Assembly: GCA_005223185.1 (NCBI GenBank)
Contig: NJBN01000003.1
Coordinates: 310,001-374,000, forward strand
Direction: 5' to 3'
DNA length: 64,000 bases
Source: a candidate division LCP-89 bacterium B3_LCP
GTDB taxonomy: Bacteria; Electryoneota; B3-LCP
Below, in pieces: positions 27,254 through 36,516 of the stretch (position 1 is the first letter of the stretch; each line of letters begins with the position of its first letter). The translations under genes were made by a program, and so were the position numbers. The notes beneath the pieces were generated by a model that searched no databases, was not told the DNA's origin, and saw only the letters and a program-made list of their open reading frames with translations.

Positions 27254-28996
27254 TTAAAATCTATTGATAAGTCTGAAGTGCACCTTCGCCGTTGCCAGAA
27301 CGTCATCTTCGCCCAGAGCAAAATCGAAACCGATAATACCCAGCCTGGTACCCTGCCGAAAACCGATTCCGTATCCCCAGGGCCACCCTTCACTCACAGA
27401 ACTATCTGAAGGTGATTTGTATTCATAATAACCCAGATTTAAGAAAGCGTAAATGCGTGAAACCTTATCCATCCACAAGCGGTATTCTGCTGTTCCCCAA
27501 CCGATCAGATGTCCTAAGAACTGGTCTTCACGGTAACCCCTTAAGGTCTGCGCACCACCCAGCCTGTAGATGTCAGGCTGAGGAATAGGGTCTTCATCGC
27601 TTTCTAAGAAGCGCCCGTGGAACTGCAGGTTTAAAATTTGGCGTTTATAGATGGGTAAGCACCAGTCAAGATCAGCATGGTAACGGCGTATAGTTAAATC
27701 TCCTAAGTTCGCGGATGGTTCATAACTCTTTTCTGAAGTGGAGAACAGGGAGGTGTATAACAATCCCCGGATGGGATTATCGGGATAATCCCGGTTGTCG
27801 TATTTGACTTCAAGGGCGCCTCCCCAGGTCTTCGAGCGGTTTAATCCTAAGTATTCCCTTCCCGATGAATCGGGCAGCACCTCTTCCTGGAATACTGATC
27901 CGACTAAAGATAAGACATCAGTGGCAGCCCAGGCGACTCCACCGCTAAATTGCCGTTCGAGATAGAGGGAATCCTGGATTTCCTGCCGGAATTCTCCCCA
28001 CAGGTTGAAGGGGAATCCCAGCACCCAGGGTTCTTCGTAGTATAACTCCAGAGCTTGCCGGAATTCACTGGTTCTCTCCCACAGTATCTTAGCTTTGCGA
28101 CCTGTTCCGAAGAGGTTCATGAAGGTCAGGTTGAGCAGACCCGTTACTTCTCCTTTTTCGCCATCTGTACCGGGTTGGTAACCGATCACACCATCGAAAG
28201 AATTGCTGTGCGCTTCTTGCACCTGAAACATGACGTCATAGCGGTCGGATCCAAGGGGAATCAAGGCAGGCTGTGAAACCTCTTCAACGAAGGGTAGTTT
28301 GCGTATGCGCTGTCTCGCCTTTTCCAGACGATTAGGGTTGTAAGGTTCACCGGAAACGATACGAGCTTCCCTGGCTATTGCATTCGGTTTGGTAGAAGTT
28401 ACACCCAGCACACGGACGGATTCTAACAAGGCGATGGGACCTGAAGTCATACGTGTTATCACATCTAAGGAATCATCGGAAAGTTGCAGTTCTTTGACAA
28501 TCAGCCGTGCAAAGGGGTAACCAGTCTCCTGTTTGGCATCTAAAATATCCTGCAGATCTGCTTGGAGCATTATGCCGAACAACGGCGATCCCGGGCGTGA
28601 TTGCAGCGGCGCCTCTTCCCCGGTTCTCATCGTATCGCCATTGATTTGCAGGCTCTTCAGAATAAGACGATGCCCTTCTGTTAAATAGAAGTCCAGGTCT
28701 ATTTTCGTTGAATCGGCTGACCAATTCTGAATCACACTATCAATGCGGCTAAAGTAGAAGCCTTCTAAAGCGAATTTGGATAGAATATTCTTCGCTGCAG
28801 TCTCCTCACTTCCTGATGGGAAAGGCTTATCTATCTTCAGTCCGGACCAGGCGATGATCTTGCGCTGGGAAAATTCCCTGTTGCCGTAGATAGATACTGA
28901 TCTCAGCAAGGGTTCAGCACAGAAAGATACCTGCCAATAACCCAAGGCGAAAAGGCAGAAAACTGTATAGAATAACTTGTGACGTATTGAATACAT
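27254..28996 (-). CDS. BamA/TamA-family outer-membrane protein
   Basis: Outer-membrane beta-barrel protein of the Omp85 superfamily, 580 residues. After the signal peptide (1-26, FCA) come about three POTRA-like domains (30-270; GNREFSQRKI, LEGFYFSRID, GEPYNPNRLEKARQRIRKLPFVEE). A C-terminal 16-strand-type barrel (about 275-580) contains the loop signature LGGAQTLRGYREDQF, matching the G-x-RGY lid-lock motif. It ends in F, as is usual for BAM substrates. At 580 residues it is shorter than a five-POTRA BamA and closer to TamA-like proteins. It starts three nucleotides after the preceding large outer-membrane gene, suggesting that it helps insert that protein. Confidence 0.85.
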   Translation of the reverse strand: MYSIRHKLFYTVFCLFALGYWQVSFCAEPLLRSVSIYGNREFSQRKIIAWSGLKIDKPFPSGSEETAAKNILSKFALEGFYFSRIDSVIQNWSADSTKIDLDFYLTEGHRLILKSLQINGDTMRTGEEAPLQSRPGSPLFGIMLQADLQDILDAKQETGYPFARLIVKELQLSDDSLDVITRMTSGPIALLESVRVLGVTSTKPNAIAREARIVSGEPYNPNRLEKARQRIRKLPFVEEVSQPALIPLGSDRYDVMFQVQEAHSNSFDGVIGYQPGTDGEKGEVTGLLNLTFMNLFGTGRKAKILWERTSEFRQALELYYEEPWVLGFPFNLWGEFRQEIQDSLYLERQFSGGVAWAATDVLSLVGSVFQEEVLPDSSGREYLGLNRSKTWGGALEVKYDNRDYPDNPIRGLLYTSLFSTSEKSYEPSANLGDLTIRRYHADLDWCLPIYKRQILNLQFHGRFLESDEDPIPQPDIYRLGGAQTLRGYREDQFLGHLIGWGTAEYRLWMDKVSRIYAFLNLGYYEYKSPSDSSVSEGWPWGYGIGFRQGTRLGIIGFDFALGEDDVLATAKVHFRLINRF

Positions 28997-28999
28997 GAT

Positions 29000-31900
29000 T
29001 TAGAAGAAAGCTCTTATTTCCGCTTGACCGATATGGATGGTTTCCCTATCGGCTTCTTTATTACCATTGTAGGACAGCGTGGCGGTCAGGTATTTCGATA
29101 TGCGGTAATCCAGGCGTAGATCCCACCTGAAATTGTGCCCGGGAGGATCGCCTTCCGCCATTTCGTAAGGCAGAACGTCCGCACTTGTCGCCACGTGATG
29201 CCAATCCAAGCGCAATTCAGCGCGTCCTTTCTGCATGAAACTGCGGGTGATGCGGCTTTCTAATCCGTATCGGTTTGATTTTAAGTTTTCCACCCGGTCA
29301 CTGTCAAGTTGTTCCACGATGCGCAGACCTATCTCCCAAATTCTATCTGGCCGGAAGACAGGTTCTAAGGAACCTTTCCATGTTAGAATGTCCCTGCTGG
29401 AGGCGCTGGTCTGTCGGTACACGCGCTGTTCCGTCTCCCTGCCGACGTCCAACTGGGTGGACCATTTTTCATTGAACGATCTCCTCAGGCGAAAAGAGGC
29501 CGATTTGCGTTTAGTTTCCTGTCCGCCGGATAGGTATAAATTGGAGAGCGATTGAGAGATTTCACCTCGCAGCCGGAAGGAAAGATCCCTTCTGTGACGG
29601 AAGAGGAACAGATCCTCTCTCAGTAAGAACGTCCCCTGCAATGTGGAATCCTTCTGGAATTTTGAAAAGTCCAGAAGGTAGAGCGACCAGGTATCATCTT
29701 CCTTGGTCTTTTCGGTAAAGTTAAGCAGGGTCTGTGATGAGAGATACTTCCAGGGTGCAGGCAAATTATCCTGATCTGCTTTGGGCAGGCGGTGCGGATC
29801 CAGGTCCAGGGATGCCGATCCTTCCAGTTCGACTACCGGCTCAAATTCACCGGTGGATTGGGCAATCAGAATGTATTCACCTTCCGGATCTTCATAATAG
29901 ACGTCGCCAATCTTGGTATGAGTACCCTGACCAGGTCCAACTTCCACCGGCGTCTGCACGATAGTGGAAACGCGCGTATTGTTAATGCGGTAATGCGCCT
30001 TCAGATTGACGCTACGATGAAATGGCGTCCAGCCGGCGTTCATCTCTAAAAGATCGGTGCGGGTCGCGCTTGAGTCAGATTGCTGGTACTCCTTGTCTCT
30101 ATGAGTGAAGAGGAAATCGGTTGTCAGATTGCGCCAGTTGGATAATTCCAGATGATAGATGCCGGTTCGGGCGTGGCTATGGTCATCTAATTTATTCTGC
30201 AGATAGTTCTGATCGTCACGAACCTCTTGTGAGGTCTCCAGCACCAATTTACCCGCTTCATATCGCAATCCTGCTTCATATACATTAAAGAGGAAACCCC
30301 CTAAAGAATCTGCATAATCGTCATGCTTGTGTTCTCTTTCGTAGGATACGCTGGGCGTCAACCGCCAGAATGAATGCTGAGCGGAAGACTTACCCCGGGT
30401 CCAGAAGCCGGTGCGACCGGCGGCATCCGAGCTGCTGCGAATCCAATCAGCTTCAGCAGAGATCAGAGGTAGATCAGGATTCAGCAGTTTCGTTTCGCCG
30501 CGCCATCTCTCACTGCGAAATCCATCTGTTGGTTTGTCAAGTAAGCCGTACTCGATTTTAGACGTCCAGGGCGAAATGGGGCGGATGGTCATGGCTACTT
30601 CACTTACGGTCTCTTCATTTGAAGCTTCTTCATCTAAGTCCCACTGCCTGTTGTATTCCACTTGCTGGTAGCGGTCAATCTGGGAAAACTGAGCATCCAC
30701 GTCACGCACTTGCGCATCAACTTTAAACCTTGCGAAGTCACCGCTCTTCTTCACGTCTGAAGACTGCCACGACCCTTTAGCAGCCCAGGCAGTTCCATCA
30801 TTATCACCGTCATCGAGACCGGATAGCGTGTTTTGATCCAGATCGGATATTGCACCTTCAAACTTTATCTGAGAAGTACCGGTGGGATTGCCCCATACTT
30901 CAATGTCCGCCAGCATTTTTCTCTCCGGCAATGTCAGGCGGTTGACCGGAGCGTAACTTCCTTCGCCGGGTCCAACCCATTCGTAATAAAATCCGGAAGC
31001 TCCCGCTTCCCGTTTGTAATCACCGTTTCCCTGACCGACATAGCTGAAGATGACGTTCAGGTAACCTGTGGAATCCGGTCCCACATATGTGAAGATAGAA
31101 TCTATCGAGACAACTTCGCGGATGTAATAGCCTTCACCAACTGCGACTGAATCCACCTGCATCACTCCAGCTAAAGAGGGGTCATCTCCCGCGCTTGAGA
31201 TCACCGCTCTATTATCTTCAGACATGATAAATGATAGAGGATTATTCTTAGCGTCAGATTCGGAAATGAAGGTGGTGCGAATGCCCATCCTGTCATCAAA
31301 GAAGCGGCTTTCACCTTGTACTGCATAGATGTCTCGACCGTAGCTTTCAGCAGAATACTGGAAGTCCACGGTAATGCGCGAATCAGATGTGATCAGTCTC
31401 TTAGGTGTAAAGGTGATTTCACCGAGACCGTATTCGATAATATAATCATTGTTTTCACCGCGCAGCAAGCGTTCTCCATCCAGCCAAACCCTTTCAGTAC
31501 CGGCTAAAACTAAAATTCCCGTGCGTCCCTCTTCATCAGTCAACGGATATGGTCCCTGGTTACCTTCTTCACCGTAGAAGAAGTTGCTGTGGTACTGTCC
31601 CTTGGAAACAGCGCCAGATAGCGTCAAACGGCTGTCAGTGGTGCGTCCTTCTAACCTGCCACCTTGCAGTTTTCGGTAGTAACTGCCGAAACGAGGTCCG
31701 TCCAATTGCAGTTCGTAATCACCTAAAGTAGCTCCAAAATGAGTGCTTTGAACCTCGATCAACACCTTATCGATCTCCTGGAGGGTAGCGGTGTTGCCTT
31801 CCGGTTGAATGGGCGTATTTTCGTCAGAAAGCAGCGCCAGTACGTCCACGTCTTTGCCCAATCTGCCTTCCACCTGAAGATTCAGACCGGATTCCACCGA

Positions 31901-32386
31901 GAGATCGCGGTCGGAACCTATGGTGATACCGCGCACCAAAGTACCACTCTTGTGAAGAGAACCGATGTCCATGAATTCGGATTCGGAAGGCAGTGGTAGT
32001 GATTTAAGGGTATCTAACGTGGCAGCTTCTTCAGGTCTTATGGTCAAGATGGGATTGAAGTAGCTTATGCGCAGGTTCAGAGGCAAGACCTGGTAAGTGA
32101 TCCTGGCGGTATCTTCAACTGATAGAGTACCGGAAAAATGGATAATGCCTCTGACATAATCCAGACGGTAGTCCACCTCGCGGATCAACAGGGAGTCCTG
32201 AATATGGATCACTTCACTGTCATTAACTAAAATGGAATCAGGCAGATGGCGCGCTTCATCGATGCCGGTACCAACCAGGGCAGTTTGACGTTCATAAAGG
32301 TTGTAGGAAGATTGTGCAGTACAGAGAGAGGTGAGAAAGACGATGAATATGAAAACGATTGGGTTGACCCGCATAGTGGCGTTCAT
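29000..32386 (-). CDS. Large outer-membrane beta-barrel protein, function unknown
   Basis: Exported protein of 1128 residues with a signal peptide (to about residue 25, CTAQ). The N-terminal part (30-130) looks like stacked beta-sandwich segments (VDYRLDYVRGIIHF). It is followed by GITIGSDRDLSVESGLNLQVEGRL and LSDENTPIQPEGNTATLQEIDKV, and then by many amphipathic beta strands to the end (AEIRAFF). The N-terminal repeats recall the assembly seen in T9SS translocon SprA-like proteins, but the length is about half and I cannot establish homology. Its ATG overlaps the stop of the NHL gene (ATGA), and the BamA-like gene follows at once. It is therefore probably an outer-membrane partner of both. 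Confidence 0.7.
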   Translation of the reverse strand: MNATMRVNPIVFIFIVFLTSLCTAQSSYNLYERQTALVGTGIDEARHLPDSILVNDSEVIHIQDSLLIREVDYRLDYVRGIIHFSGTLSVEDTARITYQVLPLNLRISYFNPILTIRPEEAATLDTLKSLPLPSESEFMDIGSLHKSGTLVRGITIGSDRDLSVESGLNLQVEGRLGKDVDVLALLSDENTPIQPEGNTATLQEIDKVLIEVQSTHFGATLGDYELQLDGPRFGSYYRKLQGGRLEGRTTDSRLTLSGAVSKGQYHSNFFYGEEGNQGPYPLTDEEGRTGILVLAGTERVWLDGERLLRGENNDYIIEYGLGEITFTPKRLITSDSRITVDFQYSAESYGRDIYAVQGESRFFDDRMGIRTTFISESDAKNNPLSFIMSEDNRAVISSAGDDPSLAGVMQVDSVAVGEGYYIREVVSIDSIFTYVGPDSTGYLNVIFSYVGQGNGDYKREAGASGFYYEWVGPGEGSYAPVNRLTLPERKMLADIEVWGNPTGTSQIKFEGAISDLDQNTLSGLDDGDNDGTAWAAKGSWQSSDVKKSGDFARFKVDAQVRDVDAQFSQIDRYQQVEYNRQWDLDEEASNEETVSEVAMTIRPISPWTSKIEYGLLDKPTDGFRSERWRGETKLLNPDLPLISAEADWIRSSSDAAGRTGFWTRGKSSAQHSFWRLTPSVSYEREHKHDDYADSLGGFLFNVYEAGLRYEAGKLVLETSQEVRDDQNYLQNKLDDHSHARTGIYHLELSNWRNLTTDFLFTHRDKEYQQSDSSATRTDLLEMNAGWTPFHRSVNLKAHYRINNTRVSTIVQTPVEVGPGQGTHTKIGDVYYEDPEGEYILIAQSTGEFEPVVELEGSASLDLDPHRLPKADQDNLPAPWKYLSSQTLLNFTEKTKEDDTWSLYLLDFSKFQKDSTLQGTFLLREDLFLFRHRRDLSFRLRGEISQSLSNLYLSGGQETKRKSASFRLRRSFNEKWSTQLDVGRETEQRVYRQTSASSRDILTWKGSLEPVFRPDRIWEIGLRIVEQLDSDRVENLKSNRYGLESRITRSFMQKGRAELRLDWHHVATSADVLPYEMAEGDPPGHNFRWDLRLDYRISKYLTATLSYNGNKEADRETIHIGQAEIRAFF

Positions 32387-33345
32387 TTCACTATGCTGAA
32401 TTGATAGTGATGAATAGACCCATCCGAATCAAGCAGCCAGATATTTTCCCTGCGGATGGCAATATCAACAAACGTTACGCTTGCCTCTATCTTTAATTCT
32501 TCAGGTGTGAAAACCGCAGTTTGTCTCTGGTAATGATCATAAATCCATAAGAGTGAATCCGAACATACCCAGATAGCGCTTTCTGAAATCGCTAATCCAG
32601 TGGGACTGCCGGCCAGTACAGCGGTTGTCGCACTCAAGTATCCACCGTATTCGTCGAAGTGTGTAACTCGACCACATATATCTAAGACGTGAAGGCTTCC
32701 ATCCGGAGCTGGTTCGATACGTTTAGGTTCAGAAATGGGCCCCACGCCTCCACCGTAGTATCCAAAGGAGAAGATCGGCTGCCCGGAGGGGTCGATTTTA
32801 AGGATGCGGTCGTTACTTCCGTCAGCGATGAAAAGATCACCACGTCTGCCTAACAGAACTGATTGTGGTCTTTCGAAGGTGAGATCGCTCTGCGTACGGT
32901 CTAAAGTGTGAAACTGCGCCAGGTAGTTCAAGTTTCGATCTAAGCGCACTATGCGGTCATTGCCGCTATCCGCTATAAAGATATCCAAACCTGAATAGGC
33001 ACAAATATCTGATGGATCGCTGAATTGATCGTTGCCTGACCCCGGACCTCCTATATGACGCAATGCACCACCATCCAGATTCATTTCAACCACTACGGCA
33101 AGTTGTGCGTCAAGAAGGTACAGAGTAGCCGCAGGGCTTATCGCCAGCGCTATTGGTAATTGAGGGGTGAATTCCAGATATGGAGGATCAAGAGATGAGA
33201 TGTGGGTAAGTTGAATCCTGCCGTAAGCGGATGGGTGGAGAGAGAGAATTAGGGCTATTATGAGGGATACAATCAGTAAACTTCTGCAGCAGTTATTATC
33301 GGTTGGCAGGTTTTTACTTCCTGAGGGCAAGTTCGTAGATTTCAA
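32383..33345 (-). CDS. NHL-repeat beta-propeller exported protein
   Basis: Protein of 320 residues with a long N-region and one hydrophobic segment (about 22-42, LLIVSLIIALILSLHPSAYG), probably a signal peptide. It is followed by about six propeller blades. NHL-type motifs are visible in FSDPSDICAYSGLDIFIADSGNDRIVRLD and FERPQSVLLGRRGDLFIADGSNDRILKID. NHL propellers serve as binding platforms; no catalytic residue is visible. The gene overlaps the end of glgA by 32 nt and the start of the next gene by 4 nt, so translation is probably coupled. The start is uncertain because the first 20 residues lie within or near the glgA overlap. Confidence 0.8.
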   Translation of the reverse strand: MKSTNLPSGSKNLPTDNNCCRSLLIVSLIIALILSLHPSAYGRIQLTHISSLDPPYLEFTPQLPIALAISPAATLYLLDAQLAVVVEMNLDGGALRHIGGPGSGNDQFSDPSDICAYSGLDIFIADSGNDRIVRLDRNLNYLAQFHTLDRTQSDLTFERPQSVLLGRRGDLFIADGSNDRILKIDPSGQPIFSFGYYGGGVGPISEPKRIEPAPDGSLHVLDICGRVTHFDEYGGYLSATTAVLAGSPTGLAISESAIWVCSDSLLWIYDHYQRQTAVFTPEELKIEASVTFVDIAIRRENIWLLDSDGSIHHYQFSIVK

Positions 33346-34798
33346 CGTACTTCTTGGCTGATGTGCGCCAGGAAAAATCCTGGTTCATACCGCGAATCTG
33401 CAATTTTTGCCATTTATCACGATCCTGATATAGCTTCAGCGCTCTTTTAATGGCGTCAAGCATTTCAGAAGCATCGTACTTCTGGAATACGAAACCGGTG
33501 CCGTCTTTGGAATTTTTATCTATATCAACCACCGTATCGGCTAATCCGCCAGTTGACCGCACGATGGGCACGGTTCCGTACATGAAACTATACATCTGGT
33601 TCAGACCGCATGGCTCGTAACGTGATGGCATGAGGAAGAGGTCACAGCCTGCTTCGATCTGATGTGCCAACTGGTTATTGAAAGTAAGCTGCACGGAAAT
33701 CTTGTTCGGGTATTTCTTAGCCGCTTTGTTGAATAGGGTGTGGTATTTCTTTGCGCCTGTTCCTAAGATAACCATCTGCACATCGAGAGCGGCGATCTTA
33801 TTCAGAACTTCCGAAATCAAATCGAAACCCTTCTGGTCAGCGAGGCGGGATATTATACCGATTACGGGAATATCAGGATTATATTCCAGGTCGAATCGTT
33901 CCAGCAGAGCTTTTTTGTTTTCCTCTTTTCCCTCCAAATCCTGTGGATTGAAGTTATGCGCTATAAGGCTATCTTTTTCGGGATTCCAGATAGTGTCATC
34001 TATTCCGTTTAAAATGCCGTAAAGGTCTTTTTTCCGGTTGTGCAGGACTCCTTCCATGCCGAAGCCGTATTCGGGATCGGACTGGATCTCATGAGCATAT
34101 TTTTCACTGACGGTGGTGATGACGTCAGCATAACTGACTCCAGCTTTCATGAAGCTGAAGTTGTCGTGAAATTCTATGGGGGATAGAGGTTTGAAGAGCT
34201 TATCAGGTAGATCGCCCACCTTCACGGCAGATGGTGGGAAATTGCCCTGGTAGCCTACATTGTGCAGAGACAGGATGGTCTTCGTCCCATTGAAGAAGTC
34301 ATCTTTGCTATATAGCGTGTTCAGATAAAGGGGAATAGCACAGGTCTGCCAATCGTTGCAGTGGATTATGTCAGGTTGCCAGGCTAAAGTTCTGGCGAAC
34401 TCAAGAACACTTCGCGAAAAGAGAAAGAAGCGGAAATCATTGTCCTTGTAATCCTTTTTTGTCCTGGGATCGACGTAGAGGTCTTTGCGTTTGAAGGATT
34501 TGGGGTGATCTACGAAGTACACCTGGACTTTGGAATCCGGAATAAAAGCTGATTTAATCGCTACTGTGTGGATTTGCCCATTAAGGGGGATATCTATTTG
34601 CCGCAGTCTGATTACTTCACGCAGTTTGTACTTGACTTCAGGGATTGTGCCATATTTTGGCATAACTACGCGAACATCGTGCCCTAATTGCTTTAACTGT
34701 TTAGGCAGAGCACTGGAGACATCCGCTAACCCACCGGTTTTAGCAAAAGGTACGACTTCACTTGAAACATACAAAATTTTTAAGTTTTTCTTAGGCAT
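33314..34798 (-). CDS. glgA: Glycogen synthase (ADP-glucose type, GT5)
   Basis: Cytoplasmic glycosyltransferase of 494 residues that extends alpha-1,4-glucan from ADP-glucose. The GT5 signature is clear: SSEVVPFAKTGGLADV with K20 in the KTGGL nucleotide-sugar motif, HNVGYQGNFPP, and the C-terminal donor-site block SRYEPCGLNQMYSFMYGTVPIVRSTGGLADTV. Length matches the usual 470-500 residues. It is the first gene of the minus-strand group that continues into the NHL and outer-membrane genes, an unusual neighbourhood for glgA. No other glycogen gene is in the window. Confidence 0.96.
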   Translation of the reverse strand: MPKKNLKILYVSSEVVPFAKTGGLADVSSALPKQLKQLGHDVRVVMPKYGTIPEVKYKLREVIRLRQIDIPLNGQIHTVAIKSAFIPDSKVQVYFVDHPKSFKRKDLYVDPRTKKDYKDNDFRFFLFSRSVLEFARTLAWQPDIIHCNDWQTCAIPLYLNTLYSKDDFFNGTKTILSLHNVGYQGNFPPSAVKVGDLPDKLFKPLSPIEFHDNFSFMKAGVSYADVITTVSEKYAHEIQSDPEYGFGMEGVLHNRKKDLYGILNGIDDTIWNPEKDSLIAHNFNPQDLEGKEENKKALLERFDLEYNPDIPVIGIISRLADQKGFDLISEVLNKIAALDVQMVILGTGAKKYHTLFNKAAKKYPNKISVQLTFNNQLAHQIEAGCDLFLMPSRYEPCGLNQMYSFMYGTVPIVRSTGGLADTVVDIDKNSKDGTGFVFQKYDASEMLDAIKRALKLYQDRDKWQKLQIRGMNQDFSWRTSAKKYVEIYELALRK

Positions 34799-34887
34799 GT
34801 CTCCTTACGCTCTGAATTCAGATAACAACATTTCCTATGTGAATGGTTAATATATGAAAATTTTTAAATTAAATCAAGAATAATCTA

Positions 34888-36489
34888 TCATTTTGCTGGT
34901 AAGCATCGATTTCTACCATCTCGCTTAGCCTGATAAAGCGCCAGGTCTGCGCGTTTGAACAGTTCCTGATGGCTCTTCATATCGGCGGTGTTGGCAGCAA
35001 CGCCCAGTGAAATAGTCAGGTTTTCCAGGGGCTGTTTTCGCTGATTCTTGAATTTTTGCGTTTCGACTTCCCGGCGAATTTTTTCAGCTACGATCATCCC
35101 GTTCTGGAGGTTAATTTCGGGGAGAAGCAGGGCAAATTCTTCACCGCCCCAACGGGCAATAAGGTCGATCTCACGCACGGACTTTTTTATGGTAAGAGCA
35201 ACTTTTCTTAAAGCCTGGTCTCCCATCAGATGTCCATTTATATCATTGTATTCTTTGAAGTTATCAATATCAATTATAATCAGGGAGAGCCAATTGCGGT
35301 AACGGCGCGCTCGGGTAAATTCCTTTTGTATCTGCTCCATGAAATAGCGGTGGTTATAAAGCCCGGTCAGTCCATCTATAGTAGCCATTTTCTGTGCATC
35401 CCGGTAGCGCCAGGTACGTGATAGCGCCCGGAAGAGTATGGCTGCTCCTTTAACCAGCCACGCCTTCATATCAGGGCTATAGGTAATTTTATGCTGGAAG
35501 AACAATTTCATTACACCGCCGGCGCTATCGTTTTGAATTAAAGGTACGAGAATCCCTCGCTGCAGCTCCATCACTTTCAGGAGTTCCGGGTTGTTAATCA
35601 AAGACTCACACTTGTTGGCGTTCACAGTTACCGGGCGTTTGCGACGTGGTAGCCCTTTGATGAAGGGTTCTTTAAGAATGATCGATAGCAGTTTGCCACC
35701 AAAACCGGTGTCATTGCGGACATAGTTTACGGGATCGGGGTCAACTTTACTGGAATTGGGCAGGAAAGTTATTTCCAAATAGTCAAAGGCGACGTATTTT
35801 TTAAGTATATCGCTGAAAATCTGCAGCATTTCTTCGGGCGCAATGAAATCTCCCAGCTCTTCATCCAGTTCGAACCCGAAGCGGGTCCAATTGAGATCAG
35901 TCTGTGAGTTGCGGAAGCTCTTGTCGGTATTCTTAGCGGCATTAAAGCCGAAGAATTTCCATTGTTCCAGAGTCGCGTCAGAACCTGCGTCTTTGGTGAT
36001 TGCAATCGATGACAAAGCATCCAACAATGCTTTCCTGTGAACTGGATTTTTTAGTTCTCCAGCGATAGTATGCAATACTTTTTTAACCACAGAAGGCTGA
36101 ATACAGAAGAATGTATCGAAGATCGGCTGTTCAATGACGGATACCGTTGATGCCGAAGTTTCGACTCTTTCTGCAAAAATGAAGGCTGTATTGTGGTTAT
36201 CAATGGCGACCAGAACCAGACCTGAATTGTCAGGCCATTCCATGCCAATAAATCTATCCGAATATTTAAAAATGGATAAGACTGATTCTCCTCTATCACT
36301 TCTAACGTCAATATCCTGACCGAAAATGCCGAAATCGGATCGATGGGCGGATAGGAAGAGCAAAGAATCAGCATCATTCCAATGAATCCTACCTAATATT
36401 TCCGCTGCCAGCGTCTTTAACAGGTCTCCGGTAAATCTACCGCGCTGGCAATGGCTGCCGCATATTTTTTCAACTTTCTTAGCGTTCAA
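34888..36489 (-). CDS. GGDEF diguanylate cyclase with GAF-like region
   Basis: Protein of 533 residues. The N-terminal ~200 residues match nothing I recognise. Residues ~210-360 look GAF-like. The C-terminal GGDEF domain (about 370-530) has the active-site motif GGEEF (448-452) and an upstream I-site RxxD (R439-EI-D442), so it should make cyclic di-GMP and be inhibited by its product. Supporting motifs are DGLTGLYNHRYF and DIDNFKEYND. It has no membrane segments. It follows hutI by 27 nt on the same strand and may be the last gene of that group. The input signal is unknown. Confidence 0.92.
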   Translation of the reverse strand: MNAKKVEKICGSHCQRGRFTGDLLKTLAAEILGRIHWNDADSLLFLSAHRSDFGIFGQDIDVRSDRGESVLSIFKYSDRFIGMEWPDNSGLVLVAIDNHNTAFIFAERVETSASTVSVIEQPIFDTFFCIQPSVVKKVLHTIAGELKNPVHRKALLDALSSIAITKDAGSDATLEQWKFFGFNAAKNTDKSFRNSQTDLNWTRFGFELDEELGDFIAPEEMLQIFSDILKKYVAFDYLEITFLPNSSKVDPDPVNYVRNDTGFGGKLLSIILKEPFIKGLPRRKRPVTVNANKCESLINNPELLKVMELQRGILVPLIQNDSAGGVMKLFFQHKITYSPDMKAWLVKGAAILFRALSRTWRYRDAQKMATIDGLTGLYNHRYFMEQIQKEFTRARRYRNWLSLIIIDIDNFKEYNDINGHLMGDQALRKVALTIKKSVREIDLIARWGGEEFALLLPEINLQNGMIVAEKIRREVETQKFKNQRKQPLENLTISLGVAANTADMKSHQELFKRADLALYQAKRDGRNRCLPAK

Positions 36490-36516
36490 AGGGTACCGAT
36501 TGGTTCTGTTTATTGA

